NCBI RefSeq assembly: GCF_027107535.1
Contig: NZ_CP114283.1
Location: forward strand, 2,542,001-2,606,000
Source: Streptomyces aurantiacus
GTDB taxonomy: Bacteria > Actinomycetota > Actinomycetes > Streptomycetales > Streptomycetaceae
Length of the DNA: 64,000 nucleotides
Direction of reading: 5' to 3'
In this document: positions 34,192 to 42,854 of the stretch, in pieces
Layout of the letters: each line of letters opens with the position of its first letter
Numbering within the stretch: position 1 is the stretch's first letter
Notes under the pieces: model-generated
What the model was told of the DNA's origin: nothing
What the model saw: only the letters and a program-made list of their open reading frames with translations
The model's database searches: none
Position numbers and translations under genes: made by a program

Positions 34192-35006
34192 GACACCTCT
34201 CCTGTACGGGTGTTGAGCCCCGTGGCGTGCGGACGGCGTCGCAGTGACCGCCGGTTGGAGCGCTCCTTGAGGATCACCCGGATCACCCGCAGACCGTCCC
34301 GCACGGCCCGCAGATTGCTCGCGCCGTGGATCCGCAGGTACTCGTGGCTCGGGATCTCCTGGACCTTCAGGCCCGCCTTGACCACCCGGATGTTCATCAG
34401 GGTCTCCACCTCGAAGCCCGTGCAGTCGAGGTCGATCTTGTCGAGGCAGTGCCGCCAGAAGGCGTTGTAGCCGTAGCAGAGGTCGGTGTAGCGCGCGCCG
34501 AACTTGCGGTTGACCACCGTGCACAGCGCCCAGTTGCCGAGCTTGCGGATCGGTGTCATGTCGTCCGTGCCGCCGCCGTTGGCGAACCGTGAGCCCTTGG
34601 CGAAGTCCGCGCCGGAGACCAGCGCGGAGACGTAGCTGACGATCTCGTGACCGTCGGCCGAGCCGTCCGCGTCGACCATGACGATGATGTCACCGGTGCA
34701 GGCCGCGAAGCCGGTGATCAGGGCGTCTCCCTTGCCCTTGCCGACCTGCGCGACGACCTTGACGTCGGGCCACAGCTCGCGGGCGACCTGGACGGTGTTG
34801 TCGGTGGAGTTGCCGTCGACGAGAACCACTTCGTGGATCCAGCCCGGCAGTGTCTTGAAGACGTACGGAAGGTTCTCCGCCTCGTTCATGGCGGGAATCA
34901 CGACGCTCACCGGAGGCGCTATGGCCAGGTGAGTCGATATGGGCCGGTACCTGCCGGCTGTGAGCGGATCTTCGTCCGACACAGCCGGGCGCACAAAAGA
35001 ACTCAT
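34188..35006 (-). CDS. GT2 glycosyltransferase, dolichyl-phosphate mannosyltransferase-like
   Basis: I prefer ATG 35006 (272 residues) with GAGAGGGA upstream; an earlier start at 35090 is possible. The order VSVVIPAMNEAENLPYVF, VVLVDGNSTDNT, IIVMVDADGSADGHEI and GSRFANGGGTDDMTPIR is that of DPM1/Ppm1-type enzymes, which attach a sugar to a polyprenyl phosphate. No membrane domain follows. It probably makes the lipid-linked donor used by the downstream membrane enzymes of the cluster. Confidence 0.85.
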   Translation of the reverse strand: MSSFVRPAVSDEDPLTAGRYRPISTHLAIAPPVSVVIPAMNEAENLPYVFKTLPGWIHEVVLVDGNSTDNTVQVARELWPDVKVVAQVGKGKGDALITGFAACTGDIIVMVDADGSADGHEIVSYVSALVSGADFAKGSRFANGGGTDDMTPIRKLGNWALCTVVNRKFGARYTDLCYGYNAFWRHCLDKIDLDCTGFEVETLMNIRVVKAGLKVQEIPSHEYLRIHGASNLRAVRDGLRVIRVILKERSNRRSLRRRPHATGLNTRTGEVS

Positions 35007-35346
35007 TGAGTCTGGTCCCTCTCGTCCGGTGGACCGCCCGCCCCACGGGCGGTCCGGTGTTTTGTCCGGTTCGAAAGGGGGGTTTCTCACTTACGGCATG
35101 CCGAAATGGATCTCCGTCCATGCCGGGTGAGCTGGCAGAACTGGCCGACTGTCCGGGTCGGTCGCGCGGCACGGCTCGGCATACATGCGGTTACCGAGCA
35201 CGGCACCCCCCTACCGCGCCCCGCGTCGGGCCCTCGTCGCGATCTCGAGCCCTCCCCTAGATCGCATGTGCACTGATGGACCGATGCGGGTGGATGTAAG
35301 ACGGTATTGATGATTGAGACGATATGGCAAGACCTGGAACGAGGCC
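35007..35346. other. Non-coding gap inside the polysaccharide cluster
   Basis: About 340 bases without a convincing gene. The part at 35260-35350 is A+T-rich for this genome. A 10-bp palindrome CGGCATGCCG lies at 35093-35102. The minus strand could hold the promoter of the glycosyltransferase operon (CGGTAACCGCATGTATGCCG region, about 35178-35200). I see no RNA gene. Confidence 0.5.
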
Positions 35347-36468
35347 TCACGTTTTTGTTGGTTTGGCCGTTACCTGACCACTCGAACGGATTTTTCCCAT
35401 CCGTTTGAGTATTTTGTCGGCCGGCTCGAACAACTCCGGCCGCGCCAGCACCGCGTTGCGCAGTGCCCGGACGGGGGCGCGTCGCGCCCGGTGCCCGAGC
35501 GCCACGGGATGGCGGCGCGCAACCCACCCCTCGGACACGGTGAGTTCCCGTGTCTTGAGGGAGTCCTTGTATTCCTTCTGTCCCCGGCCGAGATCCAGAT
35601 GGGCGATGCCCTCGGCGGCGGCCGCCTCGGCCATCCGCAGATGCAGGACAAGGCCCGGGGAGTACTTCGAGAACGCCGGGTCGTACGCGGGGAACCAGCA
35701 GGCCAGCACACGCTCGGAGCGCAGTCCGAAGTGCGCGGCGATCGGCCTGTCGCCCGCGTAGAGCACCGACAGGAGTCCGGCGAACGACCCGGTACGGCTG
35801 TGGAAGAGCTGATGGGCGAGCCGGGTGATCCAGTCCTGCGCGAAGCGGTCGCTGCGCCCGGTCCTGCGGTACTGCGCCGACTTCCAGCGCATCAGCGTGC
35901 GCAGCGCTCCGGGATCGCGCTCGTCGTGCACATAGCGCAGTCCGCCGTGGTCGCGACCGAGCTTGCGCGCCTTGGCGAGTGTGGTCCGGGTGAACTTCGG
36001 TGACCGGGCCCGCAGTTGTTCCAGATACGCCTCGTATCCCTGGTCGACGTCGATGACCGGGGACGGAAAGGCGCCGGAGGCTCCGGCCTCGAACGGCGTC
36101 TGGCCTCCCATGAGGTGGTCGAACTCCCACACGGCGAGTCCGCAGGCCCGCAGCAGCTCCTGTGCGTCCCAGGTGAAGCCGGGGCGGTGGACCAGCCCCT
36201 GGCAGTCCGACACGCCCAGGCCGACGGCCCGGCCGACGCCGGTGGCGGTCGTCTGGAACGGGAAGAACGCCGCGGGTTCGCCGTTCTCCCTGGCCACCGC
36301 GATCCGTACGCCGCGGCGGCAGCGGCCCACGGCGAGTGTGAACTCCGGCGACAGGAAGGGGTTCGCGAGGTCGGGTGCGCCGTGCAGATGCGCCTTGGAC
36401 TGGAAGGCCGTCCACGCCGACCGGTCGGCGGAGGTCAGTTCGCCGGGACGGTACACGCTGATGTTCAC
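35347..36468 (-). CDS. CelD/BcsL-type GNAT acyltransferase
   Basis: I chose GTG 36468, 4 bases after the TAG of the preceding gene. The 373-residue protein resembles the acetyltransferases annotated CelD or BcsL (double GNAT/FemAB fold). Evidence includes LANPFLSPEFTLAVG near the start, FTRTTLAKARKLGRDHGGLR in the middle, and the C-terminal GDRPIAAHFGLRSERVLACW and HLDLGRGQKEYKDSLK motifs. Such enzymes modify exopolysaccharides or their precursors. Position and strand place it in the polysaccharide cluster. Confidence 0.8.
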   Translation of the reverse strand: MNISVYRPGELTSADRSAWTAFQSKAHLHGAPDLANPFLSPEFTLAVGRCRRGVRIAVARENGEPAAFFPFQTTATGVGRAVGLGVSDCQGLVHRPGFTWDAQELLRACGLAVWEFDHLMGGQTPFEAGASGAFPSPVIDVDQGYEAYLEQLRARSPKFTRTTLAKARKLGRDHGGLRYVHDERDPGALRTLMRWKSAQYRRTGRSDRFAQDWITRLAHQLFHSRTGSFAGLLSVLYAGDRPIAAHFGLRSERVLACWFPAYDPAFSKYSPGLVLHLRMAEAAAAEGIAHLDLGRGQKEYKDSLKTRELTVSEGWVARRHPVALGHRARRAPVRALRNAVLARPELFEPADKILKRMGKIRSSGQVTAKPTKT

Positions 36469-36472
36469 GTCA

Positions 36473-36910
36473 CTAAGCCCGTCTTCTCGCCGTACGGCCG
36501 CGCAGCCGCCGTACCAGGACCAGCAGAAGAATGAGGGAGCTGAGCGCGGCCACGGCCGCGATTCCGCCACGGACCGACCACTGGTGGACCGCGATCATGC
36601 CCTGGGCCACCAGCAGGTTGACCGCTACCGCTGCTGACAGGGACGCCACGACGCGGGCGAACGGTTCCAGACCCCGCAGCGCGGTTGCGACGGCGGCCCC
36701 GGGTGCGCCCAGCAGGAAGAAGAGCGTGAACGGGGCGCGCAGGGGCGAGTCCACGTCGACGAGCGCCAGTACGGCGCCGACGCCCGCGACCGTCACCGCC
36801 GCGCCCGCGAGCAGAGGCAGCAGGTCCCTCCCCGGATCCCGCTCCCCGCGCCCGTCGCCGCCTGGTGGAGATGGGTCTGATGAAGATGACTTCGTACCTA
36901 TGGTCTGCAT
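36473..36910 (-). CDS. Small four-helix membrane protein
   Basis: ATG 36910 gives 145 residues; a TTG further up is possible. A hydrophilic Ser/Pro/Gly/Asp-rich start of about 28 residues is followed by about four membrane helices (near 32-50, 56-75, 85-105 and 115-136) and an Arg-rich tail. I do not recognise a family. It precedes the CelD-like gene by four bases and is probably the first gene of that operon. Confidence 0.65.
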   Translation of the reverse strand: MQTIGTKSSSSDPSPPGGDGRGERDPGRDLLPLLAGAAVTVAGVGAVLALVDVDSPLRAPFTLFFLLGAPGAAVATALRGLEPFARVVASLSAAVAVNLLVAQGMIAVHQWSVRGGIAAVAALSSLILLLVLVRRLRGRTARRRA

Positions 36911-37042
36911 TGGCGACTTTGCCCCCCGACGCGCCGGATGCCGGGCTTCAATGTGGCGCAGCGTCGTGGGGGGCGTCAAGAAGGGGGGCGGCCCCGATGT
37001 CCGGCCGCGGAGGGCGGGGCCCCGCCCTCCGGAACGACCGCA

Positions 37043-37080
37043 CGGTTCCCCGCGCCCCGGCCCGGGGACGCGGGGAACCG
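37043..37080. terminator. Long hairpin downstream of the subtilisin-like protease
   Basis: The arms CGGTTCCCCGCGCCCC and its complement pair across 16 bases with one inserted base. The structure lies nine bases beyond the protease stop. The sequence is an expanded copy of the TCGCGCrGTTCCCCGCG repeat. Confidence 0.7.
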
Positions 37081-37088
37081 CGCACGGG

Positions 37089-38297
37089 TTACGGGACGAT
37101 CTTCAGGAGGCGGTTCGGGGAGCCGGTGCCCGGGCTGGTCACCTTGCCGGTGGTGGAGCCGTTGATCAGGGCCGTGGCGACCTGGGCCGGGGTGGCCAAG
37201 GTGTGGCCCGCGAGGTACACGGCGGCCGCGCCCGCGACGTGCGGCGTGGCCATCGACGTACCGGAGATCGTGTTCGTCGCGGTGTCGCTGGTGTACCAGC
37301 CCGCCGTGATCGACGAACCGGGCGCGAAGATGTCCAGGACCGAGCCGAAGTTGGAGTAGCTGGCCCTGGCGTCCGTGCTGGTGGTGGCGCCGACCGTGAT
37401 CGCCGAGGCGACGCGCGCCGGGGAGTACGAGGAGGCGTTGGCGCTGCTGTTGCCCGCCGCGACCGCGTAGGTCACGCCGCTCGCGATGGAGTTCGCCACC
37501 GCGTTGTCCAGCGTGGTGGAGGCGCCGCCGCCGAGCGACATGTTGGCGACCGAGGGACCGCTGTGGTTCGCGGTCACCCAGTTGATGCCGGCGATGACGC
37601 CCGCGGTGGTGCCGGAGCCCGCGTTGTCGAGCACACGGACCGCCACGATCTTCGCCTTCTTGGCGATGCCGTAGGTCGAGCCCGCGATGGTCGTGGCGAC
37701 GTGCGTGCCGTGACCGTTGCCGTCCGAGGCGGTGGTGTCGCCGTCCACGGCGTCGTAGCCGTAGCTCGCCCGGCCGCTGATCTGCGCGTGCGTGATGCGG
37801 ACGCCGGTGTCGATGACGTACGCCGTCACACCGCTGCCCGCCGAGTCCGGGTAGGTGTACGTGCCGGAGAGCGGCAGTGACGCCTGGTCGGAGCGGTCCA
37901 GTCCCCAGGGGGCGCTGGACTGGGTGGTGTCGGTCGCGTGCACCGTCTGGTTCTGCTCGACGACGGCCACCGACGGGTCGGCGGCGAGTCTCTTGGCCTC
38001 GGCCGCGGACAGGGTTGCCGTGTAGCCGTTCAGCGCGGCGCCGAACGTCTTCCTGACGGTGCCGCCGTACTCCTTGATCAGGCTCTTGCCCTCGGCCGAC
38101 GAGGCCTTGAAGTCCGTGCCCTTCTTCAGCGTGACGATGTAGCTGTCCTTGACGGCGGTGGGGGAGCCCGCCGCCAGGACCCGGCCCTCGGCCGGTGCGG
38201 CCTGGGCGGGGAGCGCGGTGACGGCGCCGAGCAGGGCGGCGGTCGCCACGGAGGTTATCGCGGCGATCCGGATCTTCTTGCTACGCAGCTGTGCCAT
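37089..38297 (-). CDS. Secreted subtilisin-like protease (S8) with I9 propeptide
   Basis: This 402-residue precursor has a signal peptide ending LPAQA near residue 33. An inhibitor-I9 propeptide follows (DSYIVTLKKGTDFKASSAEG to ADPSVAVVEQNQTV). The mature S8 domain starts near 125 (TTQSSAPWGLDR). The catalytic residues are Asp in AYVIDTGVR, His in GNGHGTHVA and Ser in SGTSMATPHVAG; the oxyanion Asn is in AAGNSS. It is of the proteinase K type common in Streptomyces and is secreted as a single catalytic domain. It is divergent from the GDSL lipase. Confidence 0.92.
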   Translation of the reverse strand: MAQLRSKKIRIAAITSVATAALLGAVTALPAQAAPAEGRVLAAGSPTAVKDSYIVTLKKGTDFKASSAEGKSLIKEYGGTVRKTFGAALNGYTATLSAAEAKRLAADPSVAVVEQNQTVHATDTTQSSAPWGLDRSDQASLPLSGTYTYPDSAGSGVTAYVIDTGVRITHAQISGRASYGYDAVDGDTTASDGNGHGTHVATTIAGSTYGIAKKAKIVAVRVLDNAGSGTTAGVIAGINWVTANHSGPSVANMSLGGGASTTLDNAVANSIASGVTYAVAAGNSSANASSYSPARVASAITVGATTSTDARASYSNFGSVLDIFAPGSSITAGWYTSDTATNTISGTSMATPHVAGAAAVYLAGHTLATPAQVATALINGSTTGKVTSPGTGSPNRLLKIVP

Positions 38298-38612
38298 GCG
38301 AGGGAGTCCTCCTCATAGGCGGCGTGCGCCTGGGTGAGGCGCACGTCTGTGGGGGGTGCGCGCGTGATCGCGCACACAACCGGGAGCGTTGCGTTCCGCT
38401 ACCGGTTGAGACATCAGCGTGATCGATCTACGGGCGTAGCTCAAGGGAGTTGACTGTTTGTCACATGCCTGTCATGAACACGCAATCGAACGCGACGTGA
38501 ACGCCCGGCGGAGGTCCCGGTAGGTCAGGAGAAGTCTTGGCATGGACACTTCCTGTCAACATGCGTAGCTGGTACGAAAGTTATGGCAGAGATCCTGCTA
38601 AAGGGAGGTTCC
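38298..38612. other. Divergent promoter region of S8 protease and GDSL lipase
   Basis: About 315 bases with no gene. It contains two CCTGTCA elements (38469 and 38551), TTGACT at 38449 and a lower-GC stretch near 38440-38490. Promoters for both secreted enzymes must lie here, but I could not fix -10 boxes with confidence. Confidence 0.5.
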
Positions 38613-39422
38613 ATGAGACGTTCCCGACTTACGGCATACGTGACCTCGCTCCTCCTCGCCACCGCCTTCACCCTCACCGGGGCAATGACGGCGCAGGCGT
38701 CCCAACAAGCCGCCGCCACGGGCTATGTGGCCCTCGGTGACTCCTACTCCTCCGGCCTCGGCGCGGGCAGCTACATCGGCTCCAGCGGCGACTGCAAGCG
38801 CAGCACGAAGGCCTACCCCGCCCTCTGGGCGGCCGCCCATTCACCCTCGTCGTTCAGTTTCACGGCCTGCTCGGGCGCTCGTACGGGTGATGTCCTGGCC
38901 AACCAGCTCGGCCCGCTCGGCTCCGGAACGGGCCTCGTCTCGATCTCGGTCGGCGGCAACGACGCGGGCTTCTCCGACGTCATGACGACCTGTGTCCTGC
39001 AGTCCGAGAGCGCCTGCGTGGCCCGCATCAACACGGCGAAGGCGTACGTCGACTCGACCCTGCCCGGCAAACTCGACTCGGTCTACTCGGCGATCAGCGC
39101 GAAGGCCCCGGCGGCCCACGTGGTCGTCCTCGGCTACCCCCGCTTCTACAAGCTCAGCGGCAGCTGCCTGACCGGTCTCTCCGAGAAGGAGCGGGCCGCC
39201 ATCAACAACGCCGCCGACTACCTGGACAGTGCCATCGCCAAGCGTGCCGCCGACCACGGCTTCACCTTCGGTGACGTACGCCCCACCTTCACGGGCCACG
39301 AGATCTGCTCCGGCAGCGCCTGGCTGCACAGCGTCAAGTGGCTGAACATCAGCGAGTCCTACCACCCGACCGCGTCCGGCCAGTCGGGCGGCTACCTGCC
39401 CGTCCTCAACTCCGCGGCCTGA
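38613..39422 (+). CDS. Secreted GDSL/SGNH lipase
   Basis: The start is ATG 38613 behind AAGGGAGG. The 269-residue precursor has a signal peptide ending MTAQA near residue 29. SGNH blocks are clear: GDSYSSGLGAG (block I, nucleophile Ser), GAR in the block II position, SVGGNDAGFSDV (block III, oxyanion Asn) and the late ISESYHPTASGQ with the catalytic His. Six Cys residues suggest three disulphides, as in the Streptomyces rimosus and S. coelicolor SCO1725 lipases. It hydrolyses extracellular esters. Its last 17 bases overlap the convergent kinase gene. Confidence 0.91.
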   Translation: MRRSRLTAYVTSLLLATAFTLTGAMTAQASQQAAATGYVALGDSYSSGLGAGSYIGSSGDCKRSTKAYPALWAAAHSPSSFSFTACSGARTGDVLANQLGPLGSGTGLVSISVGGNDAGFSDVMTTCVLQSESACVARINTAKAYVDSTLPGKLDSVYSAISAKAPAAHVVVLGYPRFYKLSGSCLTGLSEKERAAINNAADYLDSAIAKRAADHGFTFGDVRPTFTGHEICSGSAWLHSVKWLNISESYHPTASGQSGGYLPVLNSAA

Positions 39423-41085
39423 CCCCTCCGTTGGGGGCCAGCGCCTGAGGAGAAGGGGAACCGGAGGCCCCGCCCGTCGGGGTCTCCGTCTCGCAGGTGA
39501 CCGAGAAGGGAACCGAGTTCGACTTCCGCTGCTCCGGGCTGCGGACCTCCACACCCACCTTGTTCTCGTACGTCCCGGACGCGTCGTACGTCGTCAGGAC
39601 CACCGTGTTCTGTTTCGACCTCCCGCCGCCCTCGGGGAACGAGAGGGTCTTCCAGCTCGGGTCGGACACCTCGCCGGTCTCCGTCACCCAGCGGAATTCC
39701 ACGTCCACCGGCACGACGCCCACCGTGAAGGTCGCCGTGAAGGTGGGAGCCTGCGCCTCGGGCGGCGGGCAGGCGCCGGTGTAGTCGGTGTGCGAACCCG
39801 AGACCGTCACCTTCACGGACTGGGTGGGCGCGGGAGTGGATTGCTTGCCGCCGGTGGTCGAGCCGCCGTCGTTCGTTCCGCTCGTGCCGGAGCTCTCCGT
39901 CGTCGAGCCGCCGTCGGAGCCGCCTGTGCCGCTTCCGCCGTTGTCACCGCCGCCCGTCGATCCGCCGCTCGTCGACCCGCCGTTGGAGTCGCCGGCCCCG
40001 TTGTCCCCGTTGTCGCGGTTGACCAGGGCGTACGTGAGACCCGCGATCGCGAGCGCGAGAGCGGCCAGGCCCGCGATCACCGCGATCACGGCGCGCCGCG
40101 GACGGTCGGGCTCCGAGGTCGTCGTCGTCGCGGCCGGCGCGTGCTGCGGGGAGTGGGCGGCGGGCGTGTACGCGGGAGCGGGGGCCGGTGGGGTCGAGGC
40201 CGGATGCGGGAACGCCGCGGCCGTCGGCGCGTAGGACGTGGTGCCCGTACGGGAGGTGCCGCCCGCCGCGACGACACGGAGGTCCTGTTCGGCGTCCGCG
40301 GCCGGGATGCGCTCCGCCGGGTCCTTGCGCAGCAGACCCTCGATGACCGGGGCGAGCGGACCCGCCCGGTGCGGAGTCGGCAACTCCTCGTCGACGACCG
40401 CGCGCAGGGTGCTGAGCGGGGTGTTCTGGCGGAACGGCGAGTTGCCCTCGACCGCCGCGTAGAGGAGCACGCCGAGCGACCACAGGTCGGACTCGGGCCC
40501 CGGAGTACGTCCCAGCGCCCGCTCGGGTGCCAGGAACTCGGGCGAGCCGATCACCTCGCCGGTCATGGTGAGCGCCGAACTGCCCTCGACCGTGGCGATA
40601 CCGAAGTCGGTGAGGACCACCCGGCCGTCGTTCGACATCAGTACGTTGCCGGGCTTGACGTCCCGGTGCAGGACGCCCGCCTCGTGTGCGGCCCGCAGCG
40701 CGGCGAGCACCTCCGCACCGACGTGGGCGGCACGCTGCGGCGACAACGGGCCCTCGGCGTCCAGAAGATCGGACAGCGCGATCCCGCGGATCAGCTCCAT
40801 CACGATCCACGGGCGGCCGTCCTCCGTCGCCACGTCGTAGACCGTCACCACGTTGCGGTTGGTGACCCGGGCCGCCGCCCATGCCTCGCGCTCCAGCCGG
40901 GCGTACATCCGCTCGACGTCGGCGCCCGGCAGCCCGCCCGGGGCGCGCACCTCCTTGACGGCGACCTCGCGGTGCAGCACCTCGTCGCGGGCGCGCCACA
41001 CCGTCCCCATCCCGCCCTCGCCCAGCGGGGAGAGAAGTCGGTAGCGGCCCGCGATCACTCGTTCACTGCCCGGCTCTTCGGACAC
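39406..41085 (-). CDS. Receptor-type Ser/Thr protein kinase
   Basis: The start is GTG 41085 with GGGGGG upstream (559 residues). The kinase domain (about 13-270) is complete: glycine loop LGEGGMGTVW, Lys in VAVKEV, HRDVKPGN, DFGIA and APE. A Pro/Ala-rich juxtamembrane region leads to one membrane helix near 335-355. Next come about 80 residues rich in Gly/Ser/Thr/Asn/Asp, and finally an extracellular domain of about 110 residues with two Cys (GACPPPE and VTCETE) and a beta-sandwich look. There are no PASTA repeats. It presumably senses an external signal. It is encoded just after the metal transporter gene. Confidence 0.88.
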   Translation of the reverse strand: MSEEPGSERVIAGRYRLLSPLGEGGMGTVWRARDEVLHREVAVKEVRAPGGLPGADVERMYARLEREAWAAARVTNRNVVTVYDVATEDGRPWIVMELIRGIALSDLLDAEGPLSPQRAAHVGAEVLAALRAAHEAGVLHRDVKPGNVLMSNDGRVVLTDFGIATVEGSSALTMTGEVIGSPEFLAPERALGRTPGPESDLWSLGVLLYAAVEGNSPFRQNTPLSTLRAVVDEELPTPHRAGPLAPVIEGLLRKDPAERIPAADAEQDLRVVAAGGTSRTGTTSYAPTAAAFPHPASTPPAPAPAYTPAAHSPQHAPAATTTTSEPDRPRRAVIAVIAGLAALALAIAGLTYALVNRDNGDNGAGDSNGGSTSGGSTGGGDNGGSGTGGSDGGSTTESSGTSGTNDGGSTTGGKQSTPAPTQSVKVTVSGSHTDYTGACPPPEAQAPTFTATFTVGVVPVDVEFRWVTETGEVSDPSWKTLSFPEGGGRSKQNTVVLTTYDASGTYENKVGVEVRSPEQRKSNSVPFSVTCETETPTGGASGSPSPQALAPNGGVRPRS

Positions 41086-41129
41086 GGGCGCCCCCCATCA
41101 GCAACCGCACGATTATGAACAAAAGTAGC

Positions 41130-42854
41130 TCAACCGAGCGCGGTTGCCGCCCCCTTGAACACCAATCCAGCCCCAAGGGCCACCACCACGAACGCGGATC
41201 CGATCGGCGTGGTCCGCCGGAGCAGGGCCGCGGTCCGGCCGCCCGACCAGCGGGCGCCGTTCTCGATGGCCTTGGAGACCCGGCTGCCCACTTTGACCAC
41301 GGCGAACCCGGCCGCCGTGAGGGTGAGCGCGAGTCCCGCCCCGAAGGCCAGCACGAGCAGCAGTCCGAACCACGCCTTGCCGAGCGCCGCGGCGCCGACG
41401 AGCACGACGACGGCGGACGGGCTGGGGACGAGGCCGCCGGCGAAGCCGAGGAGAAGGGTGTCCTTGAGCCTGAGAGAAGAGGAGTGGGAGTGGGTGTGCG
41501 GATGGGGGTGGGTGTGCGGGTGCGGGTGCGGGTGGTGGTGTCCGTCGTCGTGGGTGTGGGGAGCGTCGTGGGTGTGCGAGCCGGTGTGGGCGTGCGTCCG
41601 CTCGTCACCGTGTTCGTGGTCGCCTCCGGGCGCGTGGGTCCCCTTGTGGCCGCCCTCGTGACCCTGCGCGTGCGCGAGAGCGAGGACAGGGCTGGGGCTG
41701 TGGGCGTGTGAGTGCCCCTGGGAATGACCGTGGGGCCCGTGCGAGTGGCCGTGGCCGTGGGAGTGGCTGTGCCCGTGGTCGCGCCGGCGCCAGGCCCGTC
41801 GTACGAGGACCGCGCCGGCCACCGTGACGATGACACCGCTCGTGACGCCCAGCCAGGCGATCACCGAGGGCGCGGCGGCCGAACCGGCCGTCACGAGGAC
41901 GCCGAGGGCGATCACGCCGAGCGTGTGGGTGACGGTGACGGACATGGCGAGCGGCATGACGTCGCGCATGGTGGCATCGCCGCGGGCCGCGGCGGTGGCG
42001 GCCATGATCGTCTTGCCGTGGCCCGGCGCCAGGGCGTGCATCGCGCCGAGCAGCACGGCGATGCCCAGGGCCAGCGCGGCGAAGCCCAGCGTCAGGTCCT
42101 GGCGGGACACCAGGTCGTCCAGCGCGCGCGTGAAGCGGTCGGCGCCGCGCGGCAGGATGGAGGAAGCGGGAGCGTCGGAACTCTCCTCGACGAGTGCGGG
42201 CCCGCCGGGGCGGACGCGCAGCGAAGCCGTCGCCGTGTCCGCCGGTGACGACAGCAACTCCTCCGGATACGCGGTCAGTTCACTCGAGATGGACTTCTTC
42301 GGCACGTCCGAGGAGGTGAGCGTCGTCCGGTCGCCGCGGGCCGTGACCTCACGCCATCCCGGGCCGTCGTCCACGGAGGCACGGAAGCGCACGGACGTGC
42401 TCGCCTTCGGCAGCGCGGCAGACCAACGGCACTCCACCCGCAGGGTCTTGAGTCCCGCCTGTCCGGGCCGCACCCGGGCACGGCTCTCGCCGACGGTCAG
42501 CGCGCGGGCCTTGCCGTCGACGCTCACCCGGCTCTTCCCCGCCGCCGTCTCGCACCGCTCGCGGGCCCAACTCGCCATGCCCGCCTTGTCGATGTCGGGC
42601 TGGGCCTGGGTCGCCGGGATCTCCGCCAGGTCCTCCACATGGAGAACCCGCAGCTTCCCGGGAGCGACGGCCAGACCGTCGTACCGGTTGACGGTGAAGT
42701 TCCCGAGCGGATGCGCCGCGGCCGTCCCGGCAGGAACCAGCACGAGCGCGCAGGCCGCCACGAGAACGGCCACGCAGGACGCGTACGCCCGGCGGCGCAC
42801 GGACACCGTCCGGGCGAGCCGGGACCGGAGGCCGCCCGCGGCGGAGGCGTTCAT
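41130..42854 (-). CDS. NicO-family Ni/Co transporter with large His-rich loop
   Basis: The 574-residue protein has a signal peptide (to about residue 48, AAAHPLGNFTVNRYDGL). An external domain of about 190 residues comes next, then six or so helices of the NicO/RcnA family, with the first-helix motif AMHALAPGHGKTIMAA and VTHTLGVIALGVL. Between helices 3 and 4, near residues 365-485, lies a loop dominated by His, Gly and Asp (HGHSHSHGHGHSHG and similar). It should bind nickel, cobalt or another divalent metal. The N-terminal HPLGNFTVN domain also occurs in related actinobacterial proteins. The gene overlaps the TPR gene by four bases. Direction of transport is not certain. Confidence 0.85.
   Translation of the reverse strand: MNASAAGGLRSRLARTVSVRRRAYASCVAVLVAACALVLVPAGTAAAHPLGNFTVNRYDGLAVAPGKLRVLHVEDLAEIPATQAQPDIDKAGMASWARERCETAAGKSRVSVDGKARALTVGESRARVRPGQAGLKTLRVECRWSAALPKASTSVRFRASVDDGPGWREVTARGDRTTLTSSDVPKKSISSELTAYPEELLSSPADTATASLRVRPGGPALVEESSDAPASSILPRGADRFTRALDDLVSRQDLTLGFAALALGIAVLLGAMHALAPGHGKTIMAATAAARGDATMRDVMPLAMSVTVTHTLGVIALGVLVTAGSAAAPSVIAWLGVTSGVIVTVAGAVLVRRAWRRRDHGHSHSHGHGHSHGPHGHSQGHSHAHSPSPVLALAHAQGHEGGHKGTHAPGGDHEHGDERTHAHTGSHTHDAPHTHDDGHHHPHPHPHTHPHPHTHSHSSSLRLKDTLLLGFAGGLVPSPSAVVVLVGAAALGKAWFGLLLVLAFGAGLALTLTAAGFAVVKVGSRVSKAIENGARWSGGRTAALLRRTTPIGSAFVVVALGAGLVFKGAATALG

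Noticed and set aside
41455..41770. GTG/GGGTGTG-rich stretch as a non-coding repeat array
   Set aside because: It is the reverse complement of codons for the His-rich loop of the NicO transporter and keeps that reading frame.
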